Shown in pieces: positions 26,128 to 34,515 of a stretch of DNA of 46,566 nucleotides. A program made the translations under genes and the position numbers. Numbering within the stretch: position 1 is the stretch's first letter; every line of letters starts with the position of its first letter. Below the pieces are notes generated by a model. The model did not search any database. It saw only the letters and a program-made list of their open reading frames with translations, and was not told where the DNA came from. This DNA is from Nocardia macrotermitis (GTDB taxonomy: Bacteria; Actinomycetota; Actinomycetes; Mycobacteriales; Mycobacteriaceae), in the NCBI RefSeq assembly GCF_009604405.1, contig NZ_WEGK01000030.1:1-46566 (forward strand), read 5' to 3'.

Positions 26128-26235
26128 AGCGACGGCATTCGCATACGTTTCCGGTACTTGGCGAGGCTTGCGTCGGTAGCCCGTCTTTTTTCCTTAGTAT
26201 CGGGTTCTCACGACCAACGAGAAAAAGGAACTACC

Positions 26236-26463
26236 TTGTCCATCAGACGCTTTGCCATCAGCTCGGTCCTCACAGGCGCGGCTCTCGCGACGTTCGCCGC
26301 CGGCCCGGCCCTGGCGCAGATCCCACTGCAGCCCGCTCCCTCCACACCGGACGTCCAGAACTCGCAGCCGATCGCTGATCTTTCAGCAACGGGCTCGGTC
26401 AGCACCGGCTCGTTCGACCTGTTCAACCTGATATTTCCCCACTGCGGCGTCAAGTGCTCCTGA
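26236..26463 (+). CDS. Small secreted cysteine-containing peptide
   Basis: A 75-aa preprotein. TTG 26236 is chosen because AAAAAGGA lies seven bases upstream and it begins a clean signal peptide: SIRRFAISSVLTGAALATFA, cleavage near PALA. The mature peptide of about 48 residues is Pro/Gln/Ser-rich, then ends in FDLFNLIFPHCGVKCS, a hydrophobic stretch with two Cys separated by three residues. No family is recognised; the pattern resembles short exported mycolata peptides. It lies wholly between the two direct copies of the rnpB 3' end, so it may have arrived with that rearrangement. Confidence 0.65.
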   Translation: MSIRRFAISSVLTGAALATFAAGPALAQIPLQPAPSTPDVQNSQPIADLSATGSVSTGSFDLFNLIFPHCGVKCS

Positions 26464-26825
26464 CAGCCGAGGTGTGGTGAGCACACGCCGCGGGGCTACT
26501 GCACGAGGAGGTGAAGCGTAAGGCCCGCCCGATCGCGCAACTGGCGCGGGTCGAGGTCGACTGTCGCTGCGGCACAGCAGGTTTCGGGGGACCTGGCTGC
26601 CGGGGAACAGAGCATTCAGACCGCCTGACGTACTCGATGCCGGTGAAGCAGACGTTGGCGGCGGCGCGGGCGGACGCGGCCTACGAGCTCGATGAAGTCC
26701 GGGATGCGTTATCGCGCAACGTCCCGGCCGAGAGGGCCGCCAGCGGTGGTGAGCTGGATCATATTCTGTCGCTGTCAGGTGCGGCGAAGTCGTGGGTCGG
26801 GGGCCACTGCACGAGAAGAGGATTG

Positions 26826-26826
<1 letters not shown>
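26464..26826. other. Intergenic region with probable decayed coding sequence
   Basis: No intact gene. Two plus-strand segments in different frames look once-coding: STVAAAQQVSGDLAAGEQSI (stop at about 26625) and then VKQTLAAARADAAYELDEVR followed by LSRNVPAERAASGGELDHIL. They are alanine-rich helical sequence interrupted by stops and frameshifts; the parent family is not recognised. The 10-mer ACTGCACGAG occurs at both ends (26498 and 26806). Confidence 0.4.
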
Positions 26827-27238
<412 letters not shown>

Positions 27239-27371
27239 GAGGGATTATGCCGTACGGGGTCCGCGGCGGGTACGCCGGTGGTGCCTCACGGAGGTCCCGC
27301 GATGAGATTTCCGGTCATGACCGGGGATCCAGCGCAGCGCGCCGAAACGAGAACAAGTACCGTAATTCGCC

Positions 27372-28259
27372 ATGGAGCGTGTCGAGGTGGGGTTCCCTTC
27401 GGGAAACGAACAGTGTGCAGCGTGGCTTTACCGGCCCGATGGACCACCCAAACCGCGCCCGCTGGTCATCCTGGGCCACGGGCTCGGAGCGAATCGGGAA
27501 ATGGGTCTGGACCGGTATGCCCGCCGGTTCGCCACGGCCGGAATGGGTTGTCTGGTCTTCGACTACCGCAACTTCGGGGCCAGCGGCGGCACCCCGCGTC
27601 AGCTGATCAGCATTCGCAAACAGCGTGAGGACTGGCGCAACGCGATCACCTTCGCGCGCACCATCAAGGGTTTCGACGCGACACGAATCGCGTTGTGGGG
27701 CAGTTCGTTCGGCGGCGGACACGTGCTGTCGATCGCACATGAGGACGATTACCTCGCCGCGGTGGTCGCGCAGTGCCCGTTCACCAGCGGCTGGTCCTCG
27801 GCAATGGCCAAGGGGCCGATCAGCCTCATCCGCACCGGTTTCTTCGCGATCACCGACCTGTTGCTGGGCCCGATCATCCGCAGGCCGATCAAGGCGCGGC
27901 TGGCCGGACGCAAGCGGTCCGCGGCGTTGATGAGCGCCTCGGATGTGCCCGAGGGGTTCGGCCGTCTGGCCGAGGAGAGCGAGCTGTACCAGCCGAAGGT
28001 GGCCGCGCGCATCGGCATTCAGGCACTGTTCGATTCGCCGTGGCGGCGCACCAAGGGCATCAAGGTGCCGGTGCTGTACTCGCTGTGCGACGAGGATTCG
28101 GTCGCGCCGATCAAGCCGAGCCTCAAGGCCGCCGAACGCACCAAACACTCGATCGTGAAGCGGTATCCGATCGGACACTTCGACATCTACTTCGACGACT
28201 GGTTCGAGAAGGCCGTCTACGACCAGACCGACTTCCTGGTCTCGGTGCTGCGCCCGTAA
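27372..28259 (+). CDS. Alpha/beta hydrolase
   Basis: A 295-aa cytoplasmic hydrolase with no signal peptide. Core motifs: LVILGHGLGANREMGLD (oxyanion loop), VFDYRNFGASGG, ALWGSSFGGGHVLS (nucleophilic Ser), LCDEDSVAP (acid) and YPIGHFDIYF (His). The D-Y-R-x-F-G-x-S-x-G strand and the long cap (residues 140-215) fit the group of bacterial BAAT/dienelactone-like hydrolases of unknown substrate found next to PE-type or membrane enzymes. The start MERVEVGFPSGNE fits the family although the ribosome site is weak. Confidence 0.85.
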   Translation: MERVEVGFPSGNEQCAAWLYRPDGPPKPRPLVILGHGLGANREMGLDRYARRFATAGMGCLVFDYRNFGASGGTPRQLISIRKQREDWRNAITFARTIKGFDATRIALWGSSFGGGHVLSIAHEDDYLAAVVAQCPFTSGWSSAMAKGPISLIRTGFFAITDLLLGPIIRRPIKARLAGRKRSAALMSASDVPEGFGRLAEESELYQPKVAARIGIQALFDSPWRRTKGIKVPVLYSLCDEDSVAPIKPSLKAAERTKHSIVKRYPIGHFDIYFDDWFEKAVYDQTDFLVSVLRP

Positions 28260-28340
28260 CCGCCTGTCGCACAACCGGTCGCGTGGTCGGTCGGCGTAAT
28301 CGGATTGCCCTCTCCCCCACCGGCGGGGGACGATCGTCGG

Positions 28341-28814
28341 ATGACCGTGCGACAGGTACCCGCGCAGGAGTGGCAGACGGTTCGGACCGCGCGCCTGGCC
28401 GCGTTGGCCGGGTCCGCACCGGGCACTTTCGCCACCCTGCTCGAAGAAGCGCGGGGTTGGGACGACGAGCACTGGCGGCAGTGGTCCGCCCGCCGCACCA
28501 TGTTCGTGGCCGAATCCGCCAGCGAGGTGATCGGTTGCGCGGGCGGTATCCAGGAACAGGGCGTGGCGGTTCTGGTCTCGATGTTCGTCGAATCGGCGGC
28601 ACGCGGGACCGGAGTCTCACGCGAGCTGATCGAAGCGGTCGCGAACTGGGCGCGAGCCGAGGGCCACTCCGAATTACGGCTCTGGGTGCTCGACGGCAAC
28701 ACCCCGGCCGAGAAGCTCTATCGCAGAATGGGTTTCGCTCCGACCGGAGTCGCGCGCAATATCGGCGTCCACGCACCTAACACCGAATACGAGATGTCCC
28801 TCGCGCTGCGGTGA
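28341..28814 (+). CDS. GNAT-family N-acetyltransferase
   Basis: A 158-aa GNAT enzyme from ATG 28341 (MTVRQVPAQEWQTVRTARL). It transfers an acetyl group from acetyl-CoA to an amine. The fold is visible as the N-terminal helix pair, strand MFVAESASEVIGCAGG, the acetyl-CoA loop MFVESAARGTGVSRELIEAV (a variant of the Q/R-x-x-G-x-G/A site) and the C-terminal LWVLDGNTPAEKLYRRMGF block. The substrate (protein, small amine or antibiotic) cannot be told. It stands alone, 81 bp after the hydrolase on the same strand. Confidence 0.88.
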   Translation: MTVRQVPAQEWQTVRTARLAALAGSAPGTFATLLEEARGWDDEHWRQWSARRTMFVAESASEVIGCAGGIQEQGVAVLVSMFVESAARGTGVSRELIEAVANWARAEGHSELRLWVLDGNTPAEKLYRRMGFAPTGVARNIGVHAPNTEYEMSLALR

Positions 28815-28851
28815 ACGCACCCGTCGCGCATCCGGTGGCATCGCCCGTACA

Positions 28852-28989
28852 ATGGAACCGATCCCGGTGGGCGAGTACACGATCCACCCCGTCGATGGCC
28901 CCGGTGCGCCGCTGAGCACCGTCACGATGACACTGTTTCGCATGAATACCGTTGTCCCCCACGGGAAGGTCCTTCCCGTCCGCCGATGA
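28852..28989 (+). CDS. 45-aa micro-ORF translationally coupled to a SpoU methyltransferase gene
   Basis: ATG 28852 opens a 45-codon frame: MEPIPVGEYTIHPVDGPG, later TMTLFRMNTVVPHGKV and VLPVRR. Its TGA stop (28987-28989) overlaps the ATG of the methyltransferase gene in an ATGA junction, the usual sign of translational coupling. Composition is protein-like, with no signal peptide. No clear ribosome site precedes the ATG. It may be a true small protein, or serve only to deliver ribosomes to the next start. It is too short to be recognised by family. Confidence 0.5.
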   Translation: MEPIPVGEYTIHPVDGPGAPLSTVTMTLFRMNTVVPHGKVLPVRR

Positions 28990-29504
28990 GCGCGGCGCGG
29001 GCGCGCACGCCCGCGGAGATCCACCGCCGACGCCGCACCCGGGCGCACACCTGCTGGAACCATCTGATCGTGGCCCCGCTGTGGCCCAAACACGGCGTCA
29101 ACCTGGGCACGCTACTGCGCACCTGCGATGCGGCCGGGGCGTGTCTGGCGGTACCGCGCCGGTCGTGGGTGCCCGAGGCGCTCGAACGCGGAAACACCTT
29201 GCGGCAGCGCACCTGTGTGCACTGGATCGAGGGTCGCACCGATCGCTGGCTGGATCGGCAGCGCCAGGGCGGGTCGGCGATCGTCGGGGTGGAGCTGACC
29301 GACGAATCGATCCGGCTGGCCGACCTGCCCGTCGCGCGCAAACGCACCGTGATCGTGCTGGGGAACGAGGGCACCGGCATCCCGCCCGAGGGGCTCGAAC
29401 GCCTCGATGTGGCCGTGGAGATCCCGATGGTCGGCACCGGGCACAGCCTCAACGTCGCGGTGGCGGGCTCGCTGGTGCTCTACAAGCTCGCCGGGCTGTG
29501 CTGA
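28986..29504 (+). CDS. SpoU/TrmH-family RNA 2'-O-methyltransferase
   Basis: A 172-aa enzyme of the SPOUT superfamily, which methylates ribose 2'-OH in tRNA or rRNA using S-adenosylmethionine. All three trefoil-knot motifs are present: NLGTLLRTCDAAGA (motif 1), VIVLGNEGTGIPPEGLE (motif 2) and IPMVGTGHSLNVAVAGSLVL (motif 3). It lacks the N-terminal substrate-binding domain of 23S methyltransferases and is the short form, so tRNA is the likelier target. Its start overlaps the 45-codon ORF. Its stop touches that of the convergent RNase H fusion with no spacer (TGATCA). Confidence 0.93.
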   Translation: MSAARARTPAEIHRRRRTRAHTCWNHLIVAPLWPKHGVNLGTLLRTCDAAGACLAVPRRSWVPEALERGNTLRQRTCVHWIEGRTDRWLDRQRQGGSAIVGVELTDESIRLADLPVARKRTVIVLGNEGTGIPPEGLERLDVAVEIPMVGTGHSLNVAVAGSLVLYKLAGLC

Positions 29505-30815
29505 TCAGAGGTAGGACGTCTCGTTCACCAGACGGACCGAGGAGCCGCCGTCGGGGTAGAACTCGGCGATCGAGAGCGAGGCCAGATCCAGATGCAGCCG
29601 GTACAGCAGCGACGGGCCGACACCGAGGGCCAGTTGCAGCAGCGTCTTGATGGGTGTCACGTGACTGACCACCACGACGTTGCTGTCCGGATACAAGGCG
29701 ACCAGATCCGCGCGGGCCGCCTCGATCCGCTCCCGCACGGTGGCGAAGCTCTCGCCGCCGGGCGGGGACATCGTCGAATCGCCGAGCCATTGCGAATGCA
29801 GTTCCGGATCGGCCTGTGCCGCTTCGGTGAAGGTGAGTCCCTCCCAGTCACCGAAGTCGGTTTCGATGAGCCGGTCCATGACGCGCACCGGGACGTCCAG
29901 GGCCTCGCCGACCGCGCCCGCGGTCTCCTGTGCGCGTCCCAATGGGGAGGTCACGATCGCCGCGATATCCCCTTTGGCCGCAAGGTATTTCGCCGCCCGC
30001 GCGGCCTGTTCGCGGCCCAGTGCGGTGAGCGGCGGATTCCCGCGACCCGAATACCTGCGTTCGATCGACAACTCGGTCTGGCCGTGCCGCAACAGCAGCA
30101 GCCGGGTCGGGCGGCCGCGCGCACCCGTCCAGCCGGGCGCGGTCTGCTCCGGTTTCTGCTGTGCCACACGGGCATCGGCGGCTTCATCGATCCAGCTGGG
30201 TAGCGTGCGCTCCACCCCGGTCGCCGAATCCTGCCGCGTCGCACCGGGGCCTGAAACCTGCTGGACCACACCGAATTCCGCACCCTGCTGGGTCTCACGA
30301 TCCGAAACCTGCTGGGTCGCACCGGATCCCGCATCCCGCTGGGTCGCATCATCCGAAACCTGCCGAGCCGCGCCGGATTCCGTAGCAGCGCGAACTTCAT
30401 CGATCAGCGGCGCATCGTCCATGGCTTCGTTGGCGAGCCGATCCGCGTGCGAGTTCTGCGCCCGCGGGATCCAGGTGAAATCGACCCGGTCGAATTCGGT
30501 GACCAACCGCCGCGCCCGCTCGTTGAGCGGAATCATGGCCGCGTGCTTGACCTTCCAACGACCCGACATCTGCTCGACGACCAGTTTGGAGTCCATCCGC
30601 ACCGCGACCTCGCGCGCGCCCAGCTCCACCGCGGCGGCCAGGCCGGCGATCAGCCCCTGGTACTCGGCCACGTTGTTCGTGGTGACCCCGAGCGACTCCT
30701 TGCGTTCGGCGAGGACCCGGTCGTGCCCGGAATCCCACACCACCGCACCGTAACCGGCCGGACCGGGATTGCCCCGCGAACCGCCGTCGGCCTCGACGAT
30801 GACGCTGTCGGTCAC
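29505..30815 (-). CDS. Bifunctional RNase HI / histidine phosphatase
   Basis: A 436-aa fusion matching mycobacterial Rv2228c. Residues 1-135 are RNase HI, which cuts RNA in RNA-DNA hybrids; the acidic site is D10 (VEADGGSRGNPG), E51 (NNVAEYQ), D75 (VRMDSKLV) and D125 (NSHADRLANE). Residues 236-436 are a phosphoglycerate-mutase-like phosphatase (LLLLRHGQTELS, then VVVSHVTPIK); in mycobacteria this half acts as an alpha-ribazole phosphatase. The linker (136-235) holds three imperfect 18-residue repeats at 146-199. GTG 30815 lies seven bases after the zinc-ribbon gene, so the two form an operon. Confidence 0.93.
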   Translation of the reverse strand: MTDSVIVEADGGSRGNPGPAGYGAVVWDSGHDRVLAERKESLGVTTNNVAEYQGLIAGLAAAVELGAREVAVRMDSKLVVEQMSGRWKVKHAAMIPLNERARRLVTEFDRVDFTWIPRAQNSHADRLANEAMDDAPLIDEVRAATESGAARQVSDDATQRDAGSGATQQVSDRETQQGAEFGVVQQVSGPGATRQDSATGVERTLPSWIDEAADARVAQQKPEQTAPGWTGARGRPTRLLLLRHGQTELSIERRYSGRGNPPLTALGREQAARAAKYLAAKGDIAAIVTSPLGRAQETAGAVGEALDVPVRVMDRLIETDFGDWEGLTFTEAAQADPELHSQWLGDSTMSPPGGESFATVRERIEAARADLVALYPDSNVVVVSHVTPIKTLLQLALGVGPSLLYRLHLDLASLSIAEFYPDGGSSVRLVNETSYL

Positions 30816-30822
30816 GCCCGCC

Positions 30823-31560
30823 TCACAACCCGGATTGCTTGGTGCGCACCATGATCGCGCCACATTCGGGGCAGCGGACCACCGAATCCGGTGCGGCCTT
30901 GGCGATCCGCGCGATCTCACCGCGGTCGAGTTCGATCCGGCACGCGCCGCAGCGGCGGGCCTGCAACAGTGCCGCGCCGACGCCGTGCTGGGTGCGCTGC
31001 TTGTCGTACACCGAGAGCAACTCGGCCGGGAACTGGCCCTGCAACTGCTCGCGATCGCCCGCGCAGCGCTGCTCGGCGACCTGGAGATCGGCCAGCGCCT
31101 CGTCCCGGTGCCGCTGCGCCTCGCCCAGATCCTCCTCGGCCTTGGTCAGGTTCGCGCCGGTGTGCTCGTGGTCGGAGACCGCGGCCTCGCGTCGCTCCAT
31201 CACCTCGAGCAGATCGTCCTCGAGCACCGAGCGACGACGTTCCAGGCTGCCCAGCTCGTGCTGGAGTTCCGAGAGCTGCTTGGCCCCGACCGCGCCGCCC
31301 TCGAGCATGCCCCGATCGCGCTTCTCCCGCTTGCTGACGCCGTCGATCTCGGTTTCCAGCTTGCGGATGTCCCGGTCGAGGTCGTCGAGCTGGATCTCGA
31401 CCTTCACCGCCGCGTCCTTGCGGGAGGTGCGCTCGGCCTCGAGCCGCTCGACCTCCTGCTGCTCGGGCAGGACCCTGCGCCGGTGCGCGATACGCGTCAG
31501 CTCCGCATCGACCGCGGCGAGGTCGAGCAGCTTGGCCTGGATCGTTGGTTCGACATTCAA
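30823..31560 (-). CDS. Coiled-coil protein with C-terminal C4 zinc ribbon
   Basis: A 245-aa protein matching Rv2229c in family and position. Residues 1-180 are a long antiparallel coiled coil (LDRDIRKLETEIDGVSKREK, LEDDLLEVMERREAAVSDH). The C-terminus has two Cys pairs, RRCGACRIEL and VVRCPECGAIM, forming a zinc ribbon. Homologues in other bacteria are proposed to bind nucleic acid; the cellular role is unsettled. The TTG start gives LNVEPTIQAKLLDLAAVDAE, the family N-terminus; GGAG lies 11 bases upstream. It is first in an operon with the RNase H fusion. Confidence 0.9.
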   Translation of the reverse strand: MNVEPTIQAKLLDLAAVDAELTRIAHRRRVLPEQQEVERLEAERTSRKDAAVKVEIQLDDLDRDIRKLETEIDGVSKREKRDRGMLEGGAVGAKQLSELQHELGSLERRRSVLEDDLLEVMERREAAVSDHEHTGANLTKAEEDLGEAQRHRDEALADLQVAEQRCAGDREQLQGQFPAELLSVYDKQRTQHGVGAALLQARRCGACRIELDRGEIARIAKAAPDSVVRCPECGAIMVRTKQSGL

Positions 31561-31801
31561 CGCGGGACGTACTCCTCGACACTCTGGACATATACGACAG
31601 TGCGCCGGACGGGCCGACGCCGAAGTTCTAACCGTACTCCGCACCCACAGGTGCACACTTCAACCCCGCTGTTTTGCCGGACCACACGCCAGTTCCGGAC
31701 CGCTGAGCGCCCCGACCCGCAGGCCACCTCTCACAGGTCGATCGCCCGCACCACTTCGGACCGCGAACCGTCCCGGCCCGAGAGAGCCTGCCGACCACGA
31801 A

Positions 31802-31825
31802 CCGCCCGGACGGAAATCCGGGCGG
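31802..31825 (-). terminator. Hairpin terminator of the ABC export cassette
   Basis: A 9-bp perfect stem (CCGCCCGGA / TCCGGGCGG) with a 6-nt loop lies 12 bases past the permease stop in the direction of transcription. The rest of the gap 31561-31836 holds no gene. Confidence 0.7.
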
Positions 31826-31836
31826 CTCGAGGTGTG

Positions 31837-32607
31837 TCAGGAAATCTTGCGGCGGTAGGCGGCCATCGCGAAGAAGTACGCGACGACCAGGATGCCGACG
31901 CACCAGGCCAGCGCCGTCCAGACGCCGGTCCCGACCGGTTGCCGGGCGAACAGATTGCGCAGGGTGTTCACGATCGAGGTGACCGGTTGATGCTCGGCGA
32001 ACGCCCGCACCGGGCCGGGCATGGTGTGCGTGGGCACGAACGCCGAACTCAGGAACGGCAGGAAGATCAGCGGATAGGAGAACGCGCTCGCGCCGTCCGG
32101 AGTGCTCGCGGTCAGACCGGGGATGATGGCGATCCAGGTCAGCGCCAGGGTGAACAGGATCATGATGCCCGCCACCGCCAGCCACGCCGAAAAGCTTGCG
32201 CCGGAACGGAATCCCATCAGCAGCGCGACCGCCACGACGACCACGAGCGAGATCACGTTGGCCACGACCGAGGTCAGCACGTGCGCCCACAGCACCGACG
32301 AGCGGGCGATCGGCATGGATTGCAGACGTTCGAACAGGCCGTTGCTCTTGTCCTGGAAGAGCCGGAACGCGGTGTAGGCGATGCCCGAGGCGACCGTCAT
32401 CAGCAGGATGCCCGGCAGCAGGTACTTCACGTAGGCGTGCGAGCCGGTGGTCCCGGTGTCGATCGCGCCGCCGAACACGTAGGTGAACAGGAGCATGAAG
32501 GCGATCGGCATGAGGATGGTCGTGATGATGGTGTCCATGCTGCGGGTGATGTGCCGCAGCGAGCGGCCCAGCAGTACGAGGGTATCGCCGAGGAAGTGTT
32601 TGTTCAT
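31837..32607 (-). CDS. ABC-2 type transporter permease (DrrB-like)
   Basis: A 256-aa integral membrane protein with six predicted membrane segments, e.g. IITTILMPIAFMLLFTYVF, VISLVVVVAVALLMGF, IMILFTLALTWIAIIPGL and the C-terminal ALAWCVGILVVAYFFAMAAY. It has the DrrB/NodJ signature region LRNLFARQPVG near residue 210. It would export a lipid or drug using the ATPase encoded 16 bp upstream. It is the last gene of the PadR / DUF1048 / ATPase / permease cassette and is followed by a hairpin. Confidence 0.92.
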   Translation of the reverse strand: MNKHFLGDTLVLLGRSLRHITRSMDTIITTILMPIAFMLLFTYVFGGAIDTGTTGSHAYVKYLLPGILLMTVASGIAYTAFRLFQDKSNGLFERLQSMPIARSSVLWAHVLTSVVANVISLVVVVAVALLMGFRSGASFSAWLAVAGIMILFTLALTWIAIIPGLTASTPDGASAFSYPLIFLPFLSSAFVPTHTMPGPVRAFAEHQPVTSIVNTLRNLFARQPVGTGVWTALAWCVGILVVAYFFAMAAYRRKIS

Positions 32608-32623
32608 CGAAATCCCTTGCCCC

Positions 32624-33409
32624 TCACGCGATATCGCGGTCGTGGTTGCCGGACGCGCCGGTGATCGCGAAGAAGATGTCCTCCAGCGTCGGCTGCTTCT
32701 CGACGTATTCGACCTTCGCCGGTGGATGCAGCGCGCGGAGTTCGGCGAGGGTGCCGTTCACGATGATGCGGCCCTCGTGCAGGATCGCGATCCGGTCGGC
32801 CAATTGTTCGGCCTCGTCGAGATATTGGGTGGTGAGCAAGACCGTGGTGCCCTGCGCGGCGAGTTCGGCGACCGCCTGCCAGACCTCGATGCGGGCCTGC
32901 GGGTCGAGTCCGGTCGTCGGCTCGTCGAGGAAGATGACCGGCGGATCGCCGATCAGGCTCATCGCGATGTCCAGGCGGCGGCGCATACCGCCGGAATAGG
33001 TCGAGACCTTGCGCGCGGCGGCGTCGGTCAGCGAAAAGCGTTGCAGCAGTTCGTCGGCGACCCGGCCCGGGTTGCGCACATGCCGCAGGCGTGCGATCAG
33101 GACGAGATTCTCACGGCCGCTGAGGATTTCGTCGACGGCGGCGAATTGTCCGGTGAGACTGATGGATTCGCGCACCTGGTCCGGGTGGGTGGCGACGTCG
33201 AAGCCGTGCACCTCGGCCGCACCGGCATCGGCCTGCAGCAGGGTGGCCAGGATTCTGATGATCGTGGTCTTGCCCGCACCGTTGGAGCCCAGCAGCGCGA
33301 AGATGCCGCCGCGGGCCACGTCGAAATCTACGCCGCGCAGGACGTGCAGTTGTTTGTAGGATTTCTGCAGCCCCCGCACGCGAATTGCGGGGGCCTGTGC
33401 TGTTGTCAT
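32624..33409 (-). CDS. ABC transporter ATP-binding protein (DrrA-like)
   Basis: A 261-aa ATPase from ATG 33409 (MTTAQAPAIRVRGLQKSYKQ). Walker A GSNGAGKTTI, signature YSGGMRRRLDIAMSL, Walker B VIFLDEPTTGLDP and the switch LLTTQYLDEAEQLAD are intact. The sequence is of the daunorubicin-resistance type, with the usual C-terminal extension (RALHPPAKVEYVEKQPTLED). It powers the adjacent permease. 13 bp separate it from the DUF1048 gene. Likely to export a hydrophobic antibiotic or lipid, under PadR control. Confidence 0.94.
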   Translation of the reverse strand: MTTAQAPAIRVRGLQKSYKQLHVLRGVDFDVARGGIFALLGSNGAGKTTIIRILATLLQADAGAAEVHGFDVATHPDQVRESISLTGQFAAVDEILSGRENLVLIARLRHVRNPGRVADELLQRFSLTDAAARKVSTYSGGMRRRLDIAMSLIGDPPVIFLDEPTTGLDPQARIEVWQAVAELAAQGTTVLLTTQYLDEAEQLADRIAILHEGRIIVNGTLAELRALHPPAKVEYVEKQPTLEDIFFAITGASGNHDRDIA

Positions 33410-33422
33410 CGGAAAGTTCCTT

Positions 33423-33806
33423 TCATCCTTCGTTTCCGACGTTTTCTCCGGCGGCCTTCGCGATGGCGTTGCCCAGCCGTTCCCGTTCACGCTTGATCCA
33501 GGATTCGTCCTGGTAATTGCGCGCGAAGGTTTCGATGAATTCGACCGGATCGTCGCCGACGATCTCGCGCAGCGGTGCGCGATCGGCCGCGCTCTGCTCG
33601 AACAGATCGATCAGATCCTCGAACATGGCGACTCCGCCGCCACCGCCCGCGCCGTACATCAGGTAGCGCTGGAACGCCTCGATCGCCGTGCTGTACGGCT
33701 CGGGCAGCTGTTTGGCGCGGGCGCGGTACTGCCGCCAGCGCCGCTTCTCGCCGAGGTCACCGACCACCGTGGAGAGCAGCTTTCCCGGCAATTTCGATTC
33801 CGACAT
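33423..33806 (-). CDS. DUF1048 family protein
   Basis: A 127-aa soluble helical protein (MSESKLPGKLLSTVVGDLGE, later YSTAIEAFQRYLMYGAGG and VAMFEDLIDLFEQSAADRAP) of the DUF1048 family. Such proteins are regularly encoded between a PadR regulator and a DrrAB-type transporter. Their function is unknown; an accessory or sensor role for the exporter is inferred from this recurrent context. A GAGGGGG run gives a flexible loop near residue 52. It starts two bases after the PadR stop and has the start at ATG 33806 with AGGAGAA upstream. Confidence 0.85.
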   Translation of the reverse strand: MSESKLPGKLLSTVVGDLGEKRRWRQYRARAKQLPEPYSTAIEAFQRYLMYGAGGGGGVAMFEDLIDLFEQSAADRAPLREIVGDDPVEFIETFARNYQDESWIKRERERLGNAIAKAAGENVGNEG

Positions 33807-33808
33807 GA

Positions 33809-34141
33809 TTATTCTTCTCCTTCTGCACGAAGTTGTTCCAGGCGTTTCGAGAGGAAATCCCAGGTTCGCCAGAACTCGTCGAGATATTCGCGGCCCTGCG
33901 CGTTGAGGGAGTACACCTTGCGCGGTGGGCCTTTTTCCGAAGGGACTTTCTCCACGTCGACCAGGCCGCGTTTCTCCACTCGCACGAGCAGGGCGTACAC
34001 CGTGCCTTCGGCGATATCGGAGAAACCCTGTTCCCGGAGCCACGCGGTGATCTCGTAGCCGTACGCGGTGCGCACGGCCAAGATCGCGAGGACGAGCCCT
34101 TCCAGCGTTCCCTTCAGCATTTCCGTGATCTGCTTGCCCAC
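33809..34141 (-). CDS. PadR-family transcriptional repressor
   Basis: A 110-aa winged-helix regulator from GTG 34141, which has GGAGG six bases upstream. Typical PadR sequence: ITEMLKGTLEGLVLAILAVR, AYGYEITAWLREQGFSDIAE, GTVYALLVRVEKRGLVDVEK, then the wing PPRKVYSLNAQGREYL. It is of the short PadR-s2 type. It heads the four-gene exporter cassette and probably represses it until the exported drug binds, as LmrR-type PadR proteins do. The palindrome at 34169-34187 is its likely operator. Confidence 0.93.
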   Translation of the reverse strand: MGKQITEMLKGTLEGLVLAILAVRTAYGYEITAWLREQGFSDIAEGTVYALLVRVEKRGLVDVEKVPSEKGPPRKVYSLNAQGREYLDEFWRTWDFLSKRLEQLRAEGEE

Positions 34142-34168
34142 GGACCACCTCCTCGTATCCATCGGCGC

Positions 34169-34187
34169 TACTCAGTTCTACTGAGTA
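34169..34187. promoter_or_regulatory. Probable PadR operator
   Basis: A perfect 7-bp inverted repeat TACTCAG-TTCTA-CTGAGTA, followed by the further half-site-like run TACTAGTAGATAGTA to 34200. It lies 28 bp upstream of the PadR start in an otherwise GC-rich region. Confidence 0.7.
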
Positions 34188-34515
34188 CTAGTAGATAGTA
34201 ACACTGAATAGTGGCGTGGCAAGCCCCCGTCGCAGCAGTTGGGAGAGACTGCTGCAAGAGGTCGAATCGGTTGTCCGACACAGGATGTGCGTCGGTGTCG
34301 GAGATGCGCATCGGGTTGGCCGCGAGTGTGAGATGGGCAGCGAAGAGCGCGCGATGACTCGGTCAGCGAGGTGACACGATAGATCCTCGACAGCTCGACC
34401 AGGGCGGAAGCAGCGCTGGGCTATCGACGTTCAGCCGTTGGGGCGGCGGAGCACCTCGGTCGAGATGTAGTCGGAGAACTCGACCGAGGGTGCCGGGTAC
34501 AGAATCTCGGACGGA
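34188..34515. other. Intergenic region without a recognised gene
   Basis: 328 bp between the PadR promoter and the Nif3-like gene. It has an 8-bp hairpin at 34232-34255 (GCAGCAGT / ACTGCTGC). A short minus-strand frame ending SDYISTEVLRRPNG at 34431 could be the tail of a lost gene, but it overlaps the Nif3-like gene and has no start of its own. Confidence 0.4.

Noticed and set aside
31561..31656. N-terminal extension of the zinc-ribbon protein up to 31656
   Set aside because: The extra residues (containing WVRSTVRTS) are not family-like and overlap the likely promoter; the TTG at 31560 fits homologues.
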